From Amoebidium appalachense (lineage: Eukaryota > Ichthyosporea), in the NCBI GenBank assembly GCA_963693365.1, contig CAVNZM010000003.1:5084001-5148000 (forward strand): a stretch of DNA of 64,000 bases, given 5' to 3'. The stretch's first letter is position 1, and each line of letters opens with the position of its first letter. This document shows, in pieces, positions 1-33,683 of this stretch. The position numbers and the translations under genes were made by a program. The notes under the pieces are model-generated. The model was not told the origin of the DNA. It was given only the letters and a program-made list of their open reading frames with translations, and did no database searches.

Positions 1-117
1 CCCCCCCCCCCCAAAAAAAAAAAAAAGAAAAAAAAAACCAACACCACCCCAACACAAAAACACCAAAGTGTGCGCACACGCATGCCGGGAATAGGGGGAG
101 GGGAGGGGGGCGCAAGG

Positions 118-430
118 GATTAGAATGTGTTAGAGATTACGAATCGCACAAATGATTCACGACGGGCAACACCTGATTCAGGCAGTTTTTGCAAAGCACT
201 TACAAGAATATGCATCATAAGCAAAACCCATGGCTCGTGGGTGGGTGGGCGCCGGGGAGAGGGGGGGGGGGGGGGGGGGGGGGGGGTTTTGAATGCGTCA
301 AAAAGTACGAAGTACACAAGAACAAACGGATAACACGATGCAGAATGCAAGCCATACATAAAGAGTATGCATAATAAGCAGAGCCCATCCTCAGGGGGGG
401 CCCACGTCATCCACAGTACCCGAGTTTGGG
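118..430 (-). repeat. Two intronic element copies (family A), left-edge kinase intron
   Basis: Two diverged copies, about 118-240 and 287-428, lie in the intron after exon 544-629. Read on the minus strand, each has the signature CCTGAGGATGGGCTCTGCTT followed by a TACTTCGTAC motif and a C run. Both point with kinase transcription. Confidence 0.75.
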
Positions 431-460
431 GGGGGGGGGGGGGGAAGGGGGCGGGTGTCG

Positions 461-496
<36 letters not shown>

Positions 497-543
497 GTGT
501 GCGTGGTTGGGGGGGGGGGGGGGGGGGGGGGAGGGGGGCGTAC

Positions 544-11932
<11,389 letters not shown>

Positions 11933-12101
11933 CTTGAGGGGGGTGGTGGTAGTGGTTGGGGGGCGACCCCCAACACCCGCACCCAAAATGTCTCCGTTTT
12001 CACCTTCCTCCCCGTTTCCAATCTGTGTGTGTGTGCCACGTGTGTGTGTGGTTGTGGGCAAACGGGGAGGGTTGGAGGGGGGAGGGGAGGGGGATGTGTG
12101 T

Positions 12102-12176
12102 GTTAGATAATTTGGAATATGGAGGAGACACAAAAAGACAAAATACAAAGCATTACAAAAATGAAAATACCAAACG
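12102..12176 (-). repeat. Family B element fragment
   Basis: In plus view TTGGAATATGGAGGAGACAC followed by CATTACAAAAATGAAAATACC matches the first half of the 5511 and 23335 copies. It lies upstream of the first firm kinase exon and is oriented as in the kinase introns. Confidence 0.55.
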
Positions 12177-12256
12177 GGGGGGGGGGGGGGGGGGGGGAGG
12201 GGGGGAGTGCGTCTGTGTGTGTGAGGGGGAGGGGGGAGGGCTGAAAGAGCGAATGG

Positions 12257-12287
<31 letters not shown>

Positions 12288-12293
12288 AAGGGG

Positions 12294-12447
<154 letters not shown>

Positions 12448-12627
12448 GTGTGTAGGTGTGTGTGTGTGTGTGTGTGTGTGCGTGTGTGTGTGCGTGTGTG
12501 TGCACTTGTTTTCGTCTTTGTGTTTGCGTGCGCGCACGCGTGTTTCCGCGTGTACCTGCGTGTGAGTGTGTTGTGTGTCTCTGCGCATGTGTGCATATGT
12601 GTATTGTTTGGGGACGGAGGGGACGGG

Positions 12628-12662
<35 letters not shown>

Positions 12663-12805
12663 TCAGGTGGAAGAGCTGAGGGTCGGTGGGGGAAAGCAGG
12701 GAGAAGGGGAATTGTGCGTATGTGTGTGCATGTGCCCATAAATATGCAAAGAAGGACAGGCGGGGGGGGGGGGGGGGGGGGGGGGGATGGGTGTCGTAGT
12801 AAGGC

Positions 12806-13198
<393 letters not shown>

Positions 13199-13431
13199 CT
13201 GGTCTCGGTGTGCTTTCGGATTTGCTGATCTCGCATTCGTGACAGTGTTGGCCCGAGTCCGGCCTGCCATCCAATCAAATGTCAGTTAATACGGCATCCA
13301 CTCAGATGTCATCATGAATGGAACAACATGATCTAGGCTTCATTAACGAATCCCAAAAACATCCTTTCTTCACTGACAGGAGGGGGGAAGGTGCCACGGT
13401 GAAAGGGTGTTTTTTTTTCGTTTTTTTTTTT

Positions 13432-13462
<31 letters not shown>

Positions 13463-13564
13463 GGGGGGAGGGAGGGGGGGGGAGGGGGGGGGGGGGGGGG
13501 GGGGGGGCGAGAAATATACCGTACGTTCAGCACAAAGGTGCACAACCAAAAACATGGTTTAAGG

Positions 13565-13575
13565 TGTGTGTGTGT

Positions 13576-13608
<33 letters not shown>

Positions 13609-13615
13609 TGTGTGC

Positions 13616-13689
<74 letters not shown>

Positions 13690-13693
13690 GTGC

Positions 13694-13760
<67 letters not shown>
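13565..13760 (+). repeat. Interrupted (TG)n microsatellite
   Basis: A TG array with scattered GCG and TCTG interruptions, preceded by T and G homopolymers at 13412-13507. Confidence 0.9.
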
Positions 13761-13762
<2 letters not shown>

Positions 13763-13972
13763 ATGTGCGCGTGCGCATGTGCATGTGCGCATGTTGTTTG
13801 TGTTTGTACATTCAGTGTATTCATGTTCTGTGTTTCTGTGTTTGTGTGTCTCTCTGTGTGTGCGCACATGTGTTCGGGCTTACATGTGTACACCTGTGTG
13901 TGTGTGTATGTGCGTGTCAAATCGTGTACGAGTTCGAATGTGTCTGTCAGTTCATATAATGATCCATGTATG

Positions 13973-14010
<38 letters not shown>

Positions 14011-14411
14011 CGTGCGTGCATGCGTGTGTGTACAAGGGCATGTGTGTGTGTCTTTTTGTCTGCGCAAGCTTGTGTATGATTAGAAATCCTTGCTATTCTT
14101 TTTTTGTTTATGTGCTATTTTATTTTGTTTTCATTTTATTTCTTTTTTTGGGGGGAGGGGGGGGGGGGGGAAGGGTTGGACTTATCAAGCGAGACATCAA
14201 CAGGCATAACACAAGAGGGAAGGGGGGAAGAGAGAGGGGTTGAGGAGGGGGAGGGGTTGGGGCTTTTTTTGGAAACAATTAGGTTGGCCTGGCTAGTTCT
14301 CAGGATGCGGTAACATCTTACGGACAAAGCAACGAAATGGGTTATCACGGATCTAAATCAGACAGCTGGTTTGTACTATAGTGAGCAACGAAGGCAGAGG
14401 GGGGGGGAGGA

Positions 14412-14445
<34 letters not shown>

Positions 14446-14449
14446 GTCC

Positions 14450-14529
14450 AAACCGTTCATGTGGGGTTTTGGTTGGGAGGTGAGGGCAGCGTCCAGAATG
14501 GAGCCCACGCAATCAAAGTCGGTGTCCAT
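14450..14529 (-). CDS. Candidate first coding exon of the upstream kinase gene
   Basis: On the minus strand an ATG at 14529 opens a frame reading MDTDFDCVGSILDAALTSQ and onward. A possible donor follows the codons for HMN. The composition looks like ordinary protein, unlike the surrounding repeats, and the exon lies upstream of the first firm kinase exon at 11932. I could not find a phase-matched exon linking the two. It may belong to the kinase gene or to a separate short gene. Confidence 0.3.
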
Positions 14530-14726
14530 GTTTGCTCAGCCCCCCACAGGCCTTACCCCCACACCAGTGACCATCCTCAAACCCAGGCCTGCACATGCAA
14601 TGTGATGGGAATGTTTGTGAGAAAATTATATGGAGGATGCGGAATGCAATGTGTTCAGAGGCAATGCCATCTGCTTTGTGCTTCCGTAACTTTGTGTGTG
14701 TGTGTGTGTGTTTATGATCGGTTGCG

Positions 14727-14860
<134 letters not shown>

Positions 14861-16799
14861 ATTGGTTGTGTCTGTGTAGGTGTGTATGTGTGTGTGTTTG
14901 TGTGTGTGTGTGTGTGAGGGCGCACACGTGCGCTCGTGAAAATGGTTGCCAATCGTGCGGGTGTGTGCCTGTGTGAGTGTGTGAGTGTGTGTGTGAGCAG
15001 GTGTTTGTTTGTTGATGGGCTGCCCCAAGCTGCAGGGGGGCCCGTGTGCTACGATGTCCTACCTGCGCGTGCAGTTGGGCATGTAGCACACAACTGGCTA
15101 GATGCATGCAGCAAATTCTGTCCTCCCGACGTCCAAGTAGGTAAAATCGGTCCTTTCCCTAGTGCATTTCAAATAAAGATCCACGTGCCTGCAGAAAAAA
15201 TCTACACTTGCGGAATGTAGCTAAGAACATACGTGGCACGCACACGCAACACAAATACACATACCATGGGTTGATGTTTCACAGGCAAGGACTATGCACG
15301 GCTGGGTTAGGTTGGAAGCCGACTGCCCGAAGGTGTGCTGATGCCTGATGTGGGAGAAGATGGGAATAATCCAGCACAACAGTGTCGGAAAAGAGAAGTG
15401 TGGTTTAAGGAGCTCAGATGTTGGTCAACAGTGTGTATAGATGTAGATCGACCACGTGAGATGAGAGAGAGAGAGAGAGCTGTGTGTGCGTTCGTCCGTG
15501 TGTGCACACGCGCGCACGTGTGTGTGGATCTTGGGTGCTCCCAAATCCAAGCTACCAATGACTGTACTTGACTTTTTGGGCCACGCACTCAACTTCTACT
15601 AGAGATAACTCGTCAGAAGCAAGTTTATAACTGTTTGGTTCCGTTTTGTCTTTCTCTTCTCAGTTGAAAGTTACCGAAACATAAGAAAACAAAACACGTG
15701 TGTAAGCGTGAAGAAGAAACGAAAAAGCCGGGCGGCATCACAAACAAAAGGAATCTTGGAGTCCTCTTCGTGGTTATGCGACTCACATTTTCAGAATAAT
15801 CGGTAACAATTCCGCTACATGTACGTACACCCGGAAACAGGCATTTTGGTACATAGGTTCAAACACAGCCCTTTTAAAATTTTGAATAACTATATATATA
15901 TGTGTGTGTGTATATATAGCTGAATATTCAAGTTTTGTGGTCTCACTGTATTGTTTATACTTCTTAAAACTACAGAAAATTAACGCGCAGAAGTACACTA
16001 CGTAAGGTAACTCTCGAATGATTTGGAGTGAATATTTATTTTCAATAATCGGATTGTAGGGGGTATCAACGCACGGTAAGCTAAGGGATGATTAGAATGA
16101 GCCATGCGAACGAATCTGATTGGACGGAGGCTCACACTCACTGGTCCAGCTGCCGCACTCAAACTTTTGAAAGTTTAGAACGACGACGAGAAATGGATGC
16201 GTTGGGTTGAGATGGGGGAGGAAGGATGAGGGGAGGGGAAAATAGAGAAGGGCAGGGGGGAATGGGGGACGGTTGCAGAGTAAAATATTCGGACTCGGGG
16301 AGAGGACAGTGCATTGGTTTTTTCCTTATGTGTGTTGTCCGCTCTCTCTGCGCGATTGCGTCTCCCTCGGACCTCAGTTTCCTCTCGCACATGACCCGCT
16401 CAACCCTGGGTGACCTTATTTCTTGTAGAGGTGACCTCTCGCTCGTTCAGGTAGATTTTCTGTGGGTTCATAGTGAATTTGCTTCGCAACAAGCTGAACA
16501 GAAAATAAATAGGACCACGGATAAAAAAGAGGGGATGGGTTGAGGATCAGAGCAATTGTGAAGAAAGAGTCACGTTCTCAAGATTCCTTGATGCAGGACT
16601 TCTGAGCCCAGGAGACCAAAGTCTTGTGCCTGCTTCTTTGTTCCCTCTGCCAAAGTCCAACGCAAGTACACAAAGTCTTTTCATCTTTGTGTGCCCCCAT
16701 CAACCCACACAGGAGTCCTTGCACGGCGACGCCCACACATGCACGTACGCTTTCGCACACGCACACGCACACATACGTATACACGCACGCACACACACA

Positions 16800-16834
16800 C
16801 ACTCTCTCTCCTCTCTCTCCCTCCCTCCCTCCCT

Positions 16835-16875
<41 letters not shown>

Positions 16876-16901
16876 CCCCCCCCCCCCCCCCCCCCTCTCT
16901 C

Positions 16902-16937
<36 letters not shown>

Positions 16938-16952
16938 CTCTCTCCGACACCC

Positions 16953-16983
<31 letters not shown>

Positions 16984-17045
16984 CCTCTCTCCGACACCCT
17001 CTCTCTCTCCCTCTCTCTCTCTCCCTCTCTCTCTTTCTCTCTTTC
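16800..17045 (+). repeat. (CT)n polypyrimidine tract with internal duplication
   Basis: CT repeats with one C run. The unit CTCCGACACCCTCTCTCTCT occurs twice, near 16941 and 16988. Confidence 0.9.
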
Positions 17046-17862
17046 ATATACACACATGCTCGTGTGTGTGCTCACAGACACACAGACGCATGCACTTGCA
17101 CGACCTCTCCATCGGCGTTGGCAACCAGACGAACAAAGACATCTTAGTGGCACGTTTACCACGAAATCACGGGTTGTTACGATTACCTTGCTGTTTTGCA
17201 AGTCACAGTGTAGCAGAAGTTATTAGACAGTGGGTGAAAAATCTTAATCACAAGTTAAAAGACATATTCTACTCTGACAACTGTTAGAGAAGGGCAGTTT
17301 TTTGGGGGGGAAAGATAAGCTGAAAGAAGAACCCTCATGGCGCCTGAGGGCCTGAGGTATGATATGGCTTATTTGGATTATAACCTGAACGAGGGGAGGA
17401 GAGGGGGAGAACCACTTTTAAGGCAGCTGATGAAAATCGGTCAGTTATGATCCCTGATCATTCTGGGTTTTTTGTTGAGCCTGCTTGGCTAGCAGCACAA
17501 GTTGCTGATGCTGTTGCTGTCTTTTCGGGAGACGATTCGGGAAGTACTGGCCATGTAGAGTAGTCACCTGATGGATCGCTATGTCCTAGTCCGTCCCCTG
17601 CTCTCTAGTGAAACTGCGGGCTTACAATTCCTTCTCGAGGCTCCTCCCTCCTCCCCCCCTCCCCCCCATAACCCCTCCCCCCTTTCTCCCCCCCACTCCG
17701 TTCCCCCCTCCCCGAAAGTATGGGAGATCAGGAATATGACGGAATAACACACTGTGACCCCAGCACATCCCCCCTCCCCCCTCCCCCCCCTCCCCCCCCC
17801 CCCCCCCCGCGGACCCCCCTAGCAAAAGGACTCCTGAAATTGAAACTTTGGCATGAAATAAA

Positions 17863-17897
<35 letters not shown>

Positions 17898-18239
17898 CCC
17901 CCCACACACGCACACACACACACATGTATACGCACAAAAGCGCACCACAAACACAAACATCTACGGCCCTCCCACACCCTCTTCTCCCCCCAAAAGCCTC
18001 CCGCGTACACACACACGTACTCTATTTCCCTCCCACCCATCTATCACACCATGTGACCCCCTGCCCCCCCGCCCTCCTCCCCCCCCCCCCCCCCCCCCCC
18101 AGTCACACACACACACAAACACACGAGCACGCGCAGCACATACACACGCGCAATAACTTATAATAACAGTAAATAATGAGTTATACTTGGTCCGGCGTGG
18201 CTGGGGTTGATACCCTGGGCAAAGTGTGTACATACAGTT

Positions 18240-18390
18240 AGGACTGTTATAGGTGTGTTAGTTTAGCTAATAGCATCGTAGCACCCTAGCTAGAGTACTG
18301 TCGGTGCTGGGTGGAAGACGGTAGTTCCCCCTGAGGGCCCCTAGGGGTACCTCCGGGAACAAAACGGGATTAAATAAATAAATAAAATGA
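18240..18390 (+). mobile_element. SINE-like repeat copy 1
   Basis: The head GTGTTAGTTTAGCTAATAGCA resembles a tRNA A box. The body GCACCCTAGCTAGAG, GGTGCTGGGTGGAAGACGG and GGTACCTCCGGGAACAAAAC leads into a TAAATAAATAAATAAA tail. Copy 2 lies in inverted orientation 200 bases on, and copy 3 is at 19570. Confidence 0.5.
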
Positions 18391-18574
18391 GCTATACTCG
18401 GTGAAGCAGTTTTTATGATAATATACGACAATGCCTTTTGGGAATCCGATCGAGCATGGTTGTGGAGTTGGTCTGGATCCAACATGACAGCCCAACCAAG
18501 GGCGGTTGCAGGGGGGAAACGGTTTTGTCTTCTTTATCCCGTTTTGTCACTGGAGAAGCACTTTTTTTTTTTTT

Positions 18575-18712
18575 TAATTATTTATTTTATTTTATCCCGT
18601 TTTGTTCCCGGAGGTACCCCTAGGGCCGGGGCCCTCAGGGGGAACTACCGTCTTCCACCCAGCACCGACAGTACTCTAGCTAGGGTGCTACGATGCTATT
18701 AACTAAACCTGG
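18575..18712 (-). mobile_element. SINE-like repeat copy 2, inverted
   Basis: On the minus strand it repeats copy 1 almost base for base: TAGTTAATAGCATCGTAGCA, the GGTGCTGGGTGGAAGACGG body and an A-rich tail. Copies 1 and 2 form an inverted repeat with arms of about 110 bases. Confidence 0.5.
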
Positions 18713-18968
18713 AGAAGCACCATAAGTATTGATTATATAAGCACCGACTCTACATGTATCCTAGCTAATTTAGTGCTACTGGTGCAATCAGCTAAGCTGT
18801 TGAATCTCTGATATATCGTGCAGTTGGTGGGCATTCAGACTGTACGCACACAGTGCGCGCATGTGTGATGAGTGGCCATGGGTGAGTGTGTTACATAGAG
18901 CTGGCGTTAGCTAAGTTTCTGAAGTTTGGTGGTGGTGGTGGTGGTGGTTCTTTATTTTTTTTTCCCCT

Positions 18969-19010
<42 letters not shown>

Positions 19011-19088
19011 GGGGGGGGATGAAGACTTGATGAGTCTTTGCGGGCCAGCTGTTGGAGCTAGCCGCTGGCTGCTATGTAAGAACCTAGC

Positions 19089-19120
<32 letters not shown>

Positions 19121-19148
19121 CCCCAAACAACAACAACCCCAAACCCCA

Positions 19149-19331
19149 GGCGGGGGCACCTACATACACACCACGTCTGCATGGCCACCATATCCCAGGC
19201 AATATCCCCGGCACCCTAAACCGTCTCAGTGGGCCAAGGAATACCTCAAGGAGAGAGCCGGCCATACGGAGACAATGGCTGTGCTCACCAACCCCCGACT
19301 GCTCCCACTGGCAGCAGAGAGAGACACCGGT
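19149..19331 (+). CDS. Possible orphan exon
   Basis: After CCCCAG an open frame reads TSAWPPYPRQYPRHPKPSQW then AKEYLKERAGHTETMAVLTN and ends RDTG at a GTGAGC donor. The composition is protein-like. No partner exon was found. It lies between copies of the SINE-like repeat and could belong to an unannotated gene or a decayed mobile element. Confidence 0.3.
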
Positions 19332-19569
19332 GAGCACAGCCACTGTTGCCAAAGATAAACTCCGTGCACCCACCAACAGACCCCACCATACACCCATACC
19401 CGCCGTAAACACCACCAACACCACACCCTACATTCCACCACAGTAGACATACCAATGAGAGCCCGTGCTCAAGGTTTGTTCGTAGTTGAGTGGTGGTGAA
19501 ACCTGGTGCTACCCGGCACACCGGCAAAGCTGGAGCGCACCTCGGAAAACCCCTGGAACGGTGTACGAA

Positions 19570-19710
19570 TAGTTAGGATGTTGAATAGTGTGTTAGCTTA
19601 GCTGATGGCACCGTAGCACCCTAGCTAAAGTATAGTCGGTGCTGGGTGGAAGACGGCCCAGTAGTTCCTCTCGGAGACCCTGAGGGACCCGCCGGGATAG
19701 AAAAAAAATG
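19570..19710 (+). mobile_element. SINE-like repeat copy 3
   Basis: The head GTGTTAGCTTAGCTGATGGC fits a tRNA-type A box. The body GTCGGTGCTGGGTGGAAGAC is followed by an A8 tail. It is more diverged than copies 1 and 2. Confidence 0.5.
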
Positions 19711-21539
19711 TCTCTCTCTCTCTCCCCCTCTTGCTCGCTCTCGACACACACTTTCTCCCTCCGCCTCTCCCTCAGTCCCCCCCTCCCCCCCCCCCCCCCC
19801 CCCCCCCCCCCCCTTTTTTTCTCTCTGGCAGAGCTCTCTCACGGAGACTCTTTTTTGTGCACTCAGGCCTCTCTTTCTCTTTCAACCACAGCCTTGCGCA
19901 CAAGCGCACATACACAGACACACAGACACACACACACATACACTACACACAACATACTCGCCGACTTCGATCAAACGTGGTTAGTATTTTTCGGCTTGAA
20001 AATTCAATCGCGTGGTCGCTTATATATCTATCAAGGAATATTCGCAAATATCTCTAATATTTATCCTGCCAATTTGCTCACTCCTTATAAAGTTTCTCTT
20101 CGTCCATGTTTCGAATATGGCCTCCCTTGTGTGCCCCTCCACGGCAACAGCGCGCGGCACTTCGGGAATTCGATTCCTTTTAGCGTGAATTCATCCAGTT
20201 TATTTCTCGAACCTCGCGTGGGCATCCTTTGGCGGCTCCCTTGCTGAGTGTGTTTGGTCTCCCTCCGGCGTGCCAGCGTATGAATGAATTAGGACTTCGC
20301 TTTTTTTTTTCATTTGGTTAGGCTTCCTTCTTATCATCCTTTGTTGCAATTCTTTCCTTCTTTAGCACCTGTTCCCGGCATTTCTAATGTTCGTGCGAAA
20401 TGTCCTATCCCCAATCTCTCTCCCATTCCGAGATATCCTATTAAATACTTATCTCCTTTATTTTTCTCTTCTTCTAGTTATCAGCAGTATGTTACTTGGT
20501 TTCATACTCAACATCCTTTGCTCTCTCTCTCTCTCTCTCTCTCTCCCCCCCCTCCCTCCCTCTCCATCTCCCTCTCTCTCTCTGGCGCACTTCAGCATAC
20601 AGACAATCCCAGGTATTGTGACACACCCAGACACACATGCAACACTCACACACACCGGCCCAAGGCGGAGAATGAAAACACCGCTCTTTTGACAAACACA
20701 CCAGGTCCTCCATTACACGCACGTACACACACAGGCCGCCTAGAATTCACACTTTGTTTTTGTGCGTGCTGCGCACACACAGGAGCCGCCGCAGTGGAGG
20801 GGTAGGGGGGGGCTTGGGGGGATAGAGAGTCGGATCACGTGCGAACAAAACTCACGTCGTGCTACAAGGGTGACGGGGGAGGGGAAGGGAGGGGGGAGGG
20901 GGGGGGGGGGGGGAAAGGGGGGAAGGGGGGGGGGGGGGGGGGCCAACACCAGATTTGCACTCCCCCCCCCCCCCCCCCTCCACCCCCCTTCTGCCCCTCA
21001 CTGAACTGTGCACAGACACTAATATATGCCCGAGATTTTGACAGTTGGCCCTGACTCCTGAGTCCGAGTTGGGGCTGCAGGGGGAGAGGTGGGGGGGGGG
21101 GGGGTTGGGGGGGGGGGGGGGGGGGGTTCTTTGGTTGACCTGTATGCATGACCTGCGCGCAGGTGGGGGGGGGGGGGGGGGGGGGGGCTTTCTTTGTTGA
21201 CCGTCATGCTAAGCCTTGTGTGAAGGTGCCAGCGAAGCTAGACGCCCGCCCAAGAATCGATTCATATCCTCCACGTGCGTGACTGTATGTGCCCGGCACC
21301 CCTCGTACTGTGTGCGTGGGGTGTCCTTGTGCTCCATGTCTTTACCTGTTGCACACGTGTACCACGGGTGCACCGCCGTAACTCTTCTAGAAGGGCCTGG
21401 CAGGCAGGAAAATCTAACTTGCTAAGATAGATGCGCAAGCCGAAAGCATATATGCAATTAATTCGGCAGCTTACATCAAGAACTATTCAAATCTAACCAT
21501 CTATCAAATCGATTCAAAATACGTGTCTCTTTGTATCAC

Positions 21540-21910
21540 TTCACGCATGTGGACATCGTGATTGCAATACACTGAAAAATATCATTGGCTAAAAATCAGA
21601 TGAGACAATTATAGCTCCCAAGAGTTGCATTAATTCAATCAGTAAATAAACGGTTACCGAGATCTCATCAATCTAGTGCACAAAAACTTCTAACAACACA
21701 TTTCGGCGACACATTCACTATGAAAATTTCGTTGGTCAAACCGAAAATCATTCTACTGCTCAAACGGCTCTCGAATCCAACCGGCCACGATAATCACCAG
21801 CTCTTATCGAAAGGGAAAACCGTTGATCGAAAACACATTCATCAAACTTTTGAAAGCATATATTAGCAACACTATTCACATGGAAATCTGACTGGTCGAG
21901 CATACTTTCA
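21540..21910 (+). repeat. Degenerate repeats of about 150 bp downstream of the HAD-like gene
   Basis: ACACTGAAAAATATCATTGG (21567), TTCACTATGAAAATTTCGTT-GGTCAAACC (21714) and TTCACATGGAAATCTGACTG-GTCGAGC (21874) look like one motif repeated at 147-160 base intervals in AT-rich DNA. Confidence 0.4.
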
Positions 21911-21965
21911 AGACTTTTAAACTTTTAGCAAAATCTTAATCTTTCAAGTCTGCAGATCCGGTTGG

Positions 21966-31576
<9,611 letters not shown>

Positions 31577-32765
31577 TTCCGAACGATTAAAGAAGGTAAG
31601 CAGGTGATTGAAAAACAAATTGCTAGCGAGTCTGAATGGATGGAATTGAGTTTTCTCGTCAGGTGGGCCGGTGTTGTGTGTCTCTTGCTGCTGCCTAACC
31701 GTCAAATTTAAACGTCCGGGCAGATCTTGGATAAAACAATTACTGCAATCCAAGCATTCCAAAAGACAATCTAGCATCACTGTAACATAAACTGTACTAA
31801 ATATGTCAGTATTCGTGTTACATGGCATATATGATACTATCTAGTGAACATTCTACTAACAATCAAAAAAAGACTACTGTACGGGACTCCTTAGCTGGTC
31901 CGCAGGCTGTGCTCTCTTCGCAAGCGAGAGTTGCTTTTTCAGCTGAATGCCGATTTGGAACCTAAGACTTAGCGGTGATTGGTGGAAATGGCACCATATC
32001 GTTGATTGGTTGATCATTTCGTGCCGGACGGGAAAATATTCGGATCCGTGATTTCGGAAGACTTGCCAAGTTGCCAAGCGCCGTGCCAACATGCCAAGTT
32101 GCCAACAATCTCTAACCGCATAATATTTAAACACATGAGAAATATCCATGGCCTGAACTAGGTATATATGTATGGAGCGTGTGTATGTATATGCAAGCGT
32201 AACTTGGGCTGCTGCAGCTGCCCACCGCAGTCACGTTTCGTGCTGTCCAATCAAACACATCCACGGGATTTACGAGCCATATTATGCTTATCTTGAACGG
32301 CATAAAGCACGCATGACCTGTAAGCCCTCGTTTATTGGCTTATAGGACACTTTTTGGCGGGATATGAGCCACACCTTTCCCACCCGCGGCGATAAAAAGC
32401 TGAGCCACACCTTTCCCAGCCGGGGCGGCCCGCGGCGATAAAAAGCTCAGCACCGAGAAAAAGGAATGATAATAATCACAAGATGCAAATCAGCAGCTTT
32501 AGAGAAGGAAAGGAATGACACAGTAGCAATACAAATTACTGATTTATGTATGTTATTGCCGAACAAATATGTGAACCTACTCAAGATCACTTGTTTTCTT
32601 GTACTCGAACATGGTAGCCCTTGCACATGCACTGAAAAGGCCTCCTGTTCCATTTCTGAAGTTTTAGATGTGAGGGCCGCTCTTCCCTTAGTATTATTAA
32701 CACTAACACTCCTAAAGTAGTTTTCTTGATGACACAAACGTTTAAATCTATATATCTTGCCAATT
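31577..32765. promoter_or_regulatory. Divergent intergenic region between the HAD-like and BTB genes
   Basis: It carries a tandem pair (32362-32415 and 32404-32455) of GAGCCACACCTTTCCCA then CCGCGGCGATAAAAAGCT. GATAAAAAG could act as a TATA-like element and CCACACC as a factor site. Both units lie about 310-370 bases before the BTB ATG. The rest is AT-moderate DNA without simple repeats, unlike most of the window. Confidence 0.4.
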
Positions 32766-33683
32766 ATGTCTCGCATTCACCCCACAGCGTTTGACACCGC
32801 TCCTAGTGGTGGTCCCACTCTTACTCCCTCGAGCTCTGACTCACCCACAGACTCAAAAGACAACCATGAAACCATAACGCTAAACGTGGGGGGAAGGGTT
32901 TTCCACACAACACGCGCAACACTCACCAACTTGCCGAACAACATGCTTTCCTCAATGTTCAGCGGCCGGCATAGTCCTCTCACAGAAAAGCGCGAATGGT
33001 CTATCGACAGAAACGGAGAGCTCTTTTCGTTTGTGCTCGATTTTCTTCGCACTTGTGGAAACGATGATGTGCTTCCGACAGATCCAGAAACGAGACGCCG
33101 TCTTCGTGCCGAGGCAGACTTCTTCTGTATTGAACCCATGAAAAGAGCGCTTGAAGACGAAAAACCAAAAATAGAGCACAAGTATGTGTACGTTAGTGAT
33201 CCTTGCCACATACAAGCACGCGTAGATGCGATGAGCAAAAACTATTTTCATCTGGAGTCGGCAAACATACACGGAAACGGAGTGGCGCTCATCTTCGTAA
33301 AAATAACACCAAAATACGGGGAAATGAAGAGAAAATCGTACAAGTGCACGGTCGTGGAGTGGTCGAACGAACTCATGCTGTGGCTGGAGCAAGTTGGGAA
33401 GGAAGGGTACGTGCATGTTGCTGCATCTCTGGGAGTAGACATCATAAAAACGGTGCCGAGGAGAGAAAAGAGCAAACAACTACTGGTAATTGTGGAAAAA
33501 ACCGGTGAAAGCAGAACGGAAAATGGAAACGAAAAGGTCGGTGCGATTGGGTACGACTTTGTTAGGAAGGTGTACAAGGTGGAGAATGTGCTCGCTCGCT
33601 GGAAGGCTTCTGGTTACACTCTTCACCGCACAAATGCGTTTCGAGATGGGCTGTGTATGTTCTTCGTCCCCACCGAAGTCTGA
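32766..33683 (+). CDS. BTB/T1 (KCTD-like) domain protein, intronless, 305 aa
   Basis: A single open frame runs from ATG (MSRIHPTAFD) to TGA. Residues about 37-122 form a BTB/T1 domain: ITLNVGGRVFHTTRATL, then LDFLRTCG and LRAEADFFCI, the typical signature of KCTD proteins and potassium-channel tetramerisation domains. There is no channel transmembrane region. Residues about 150-305 form a second folded region that I do not recognise, including LMLWLEQVGKEGYVHVAASL. KCTD proteins often oligomerise and act as adaptors for Cullin-3 ubiquitin ligases; that role is inference here. The frame continues upstream to a TTG at 32757, but the ATG at 32766 is the natural start. It is the only intronless gene in the window. 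Confidence 0.9.
   Translation: MSRIHPTAFDTAPSGGPTLTPSSSDSPTDSKDNHETITLNVGGRVFHTTRATLTNLPNNMLSSMFSGRHSPLTEKREWSIDRNGELFSFVLDFLRTCGNDDVLPTDPETRRRLRAEADFFCIEPMKRALEDEKPKIEHKYVYVSDPCHIQARVDAMSKNYFHLESANIHGNGVALIFVKITPKYGEMKRKSYKCTVVEWSNELMLWLEQVGKEGYVHVAASLGVDIIKTVPRREKSKQLLVIVEKTGESRTENGNEKVGAIGYDFVRKVYKVENVLARWKASGYTLHRTNAFRDGLCMFFVPTEV

Noticed and set aside
15335-15571. Plus-strand frame MLMPDVGEDGNNPAQQ and onward
   Set aside because: No splice partners, no motif, and it runs into GA and TG repeats. It cannot be told from chance.
20030-20247. Plus-strand frame with EYGLPCVPLHGNSARHFG
   Set aside because: Suggestive composition, but no start, domain or exon partner, and the surrounding sequence is repeat-derived.
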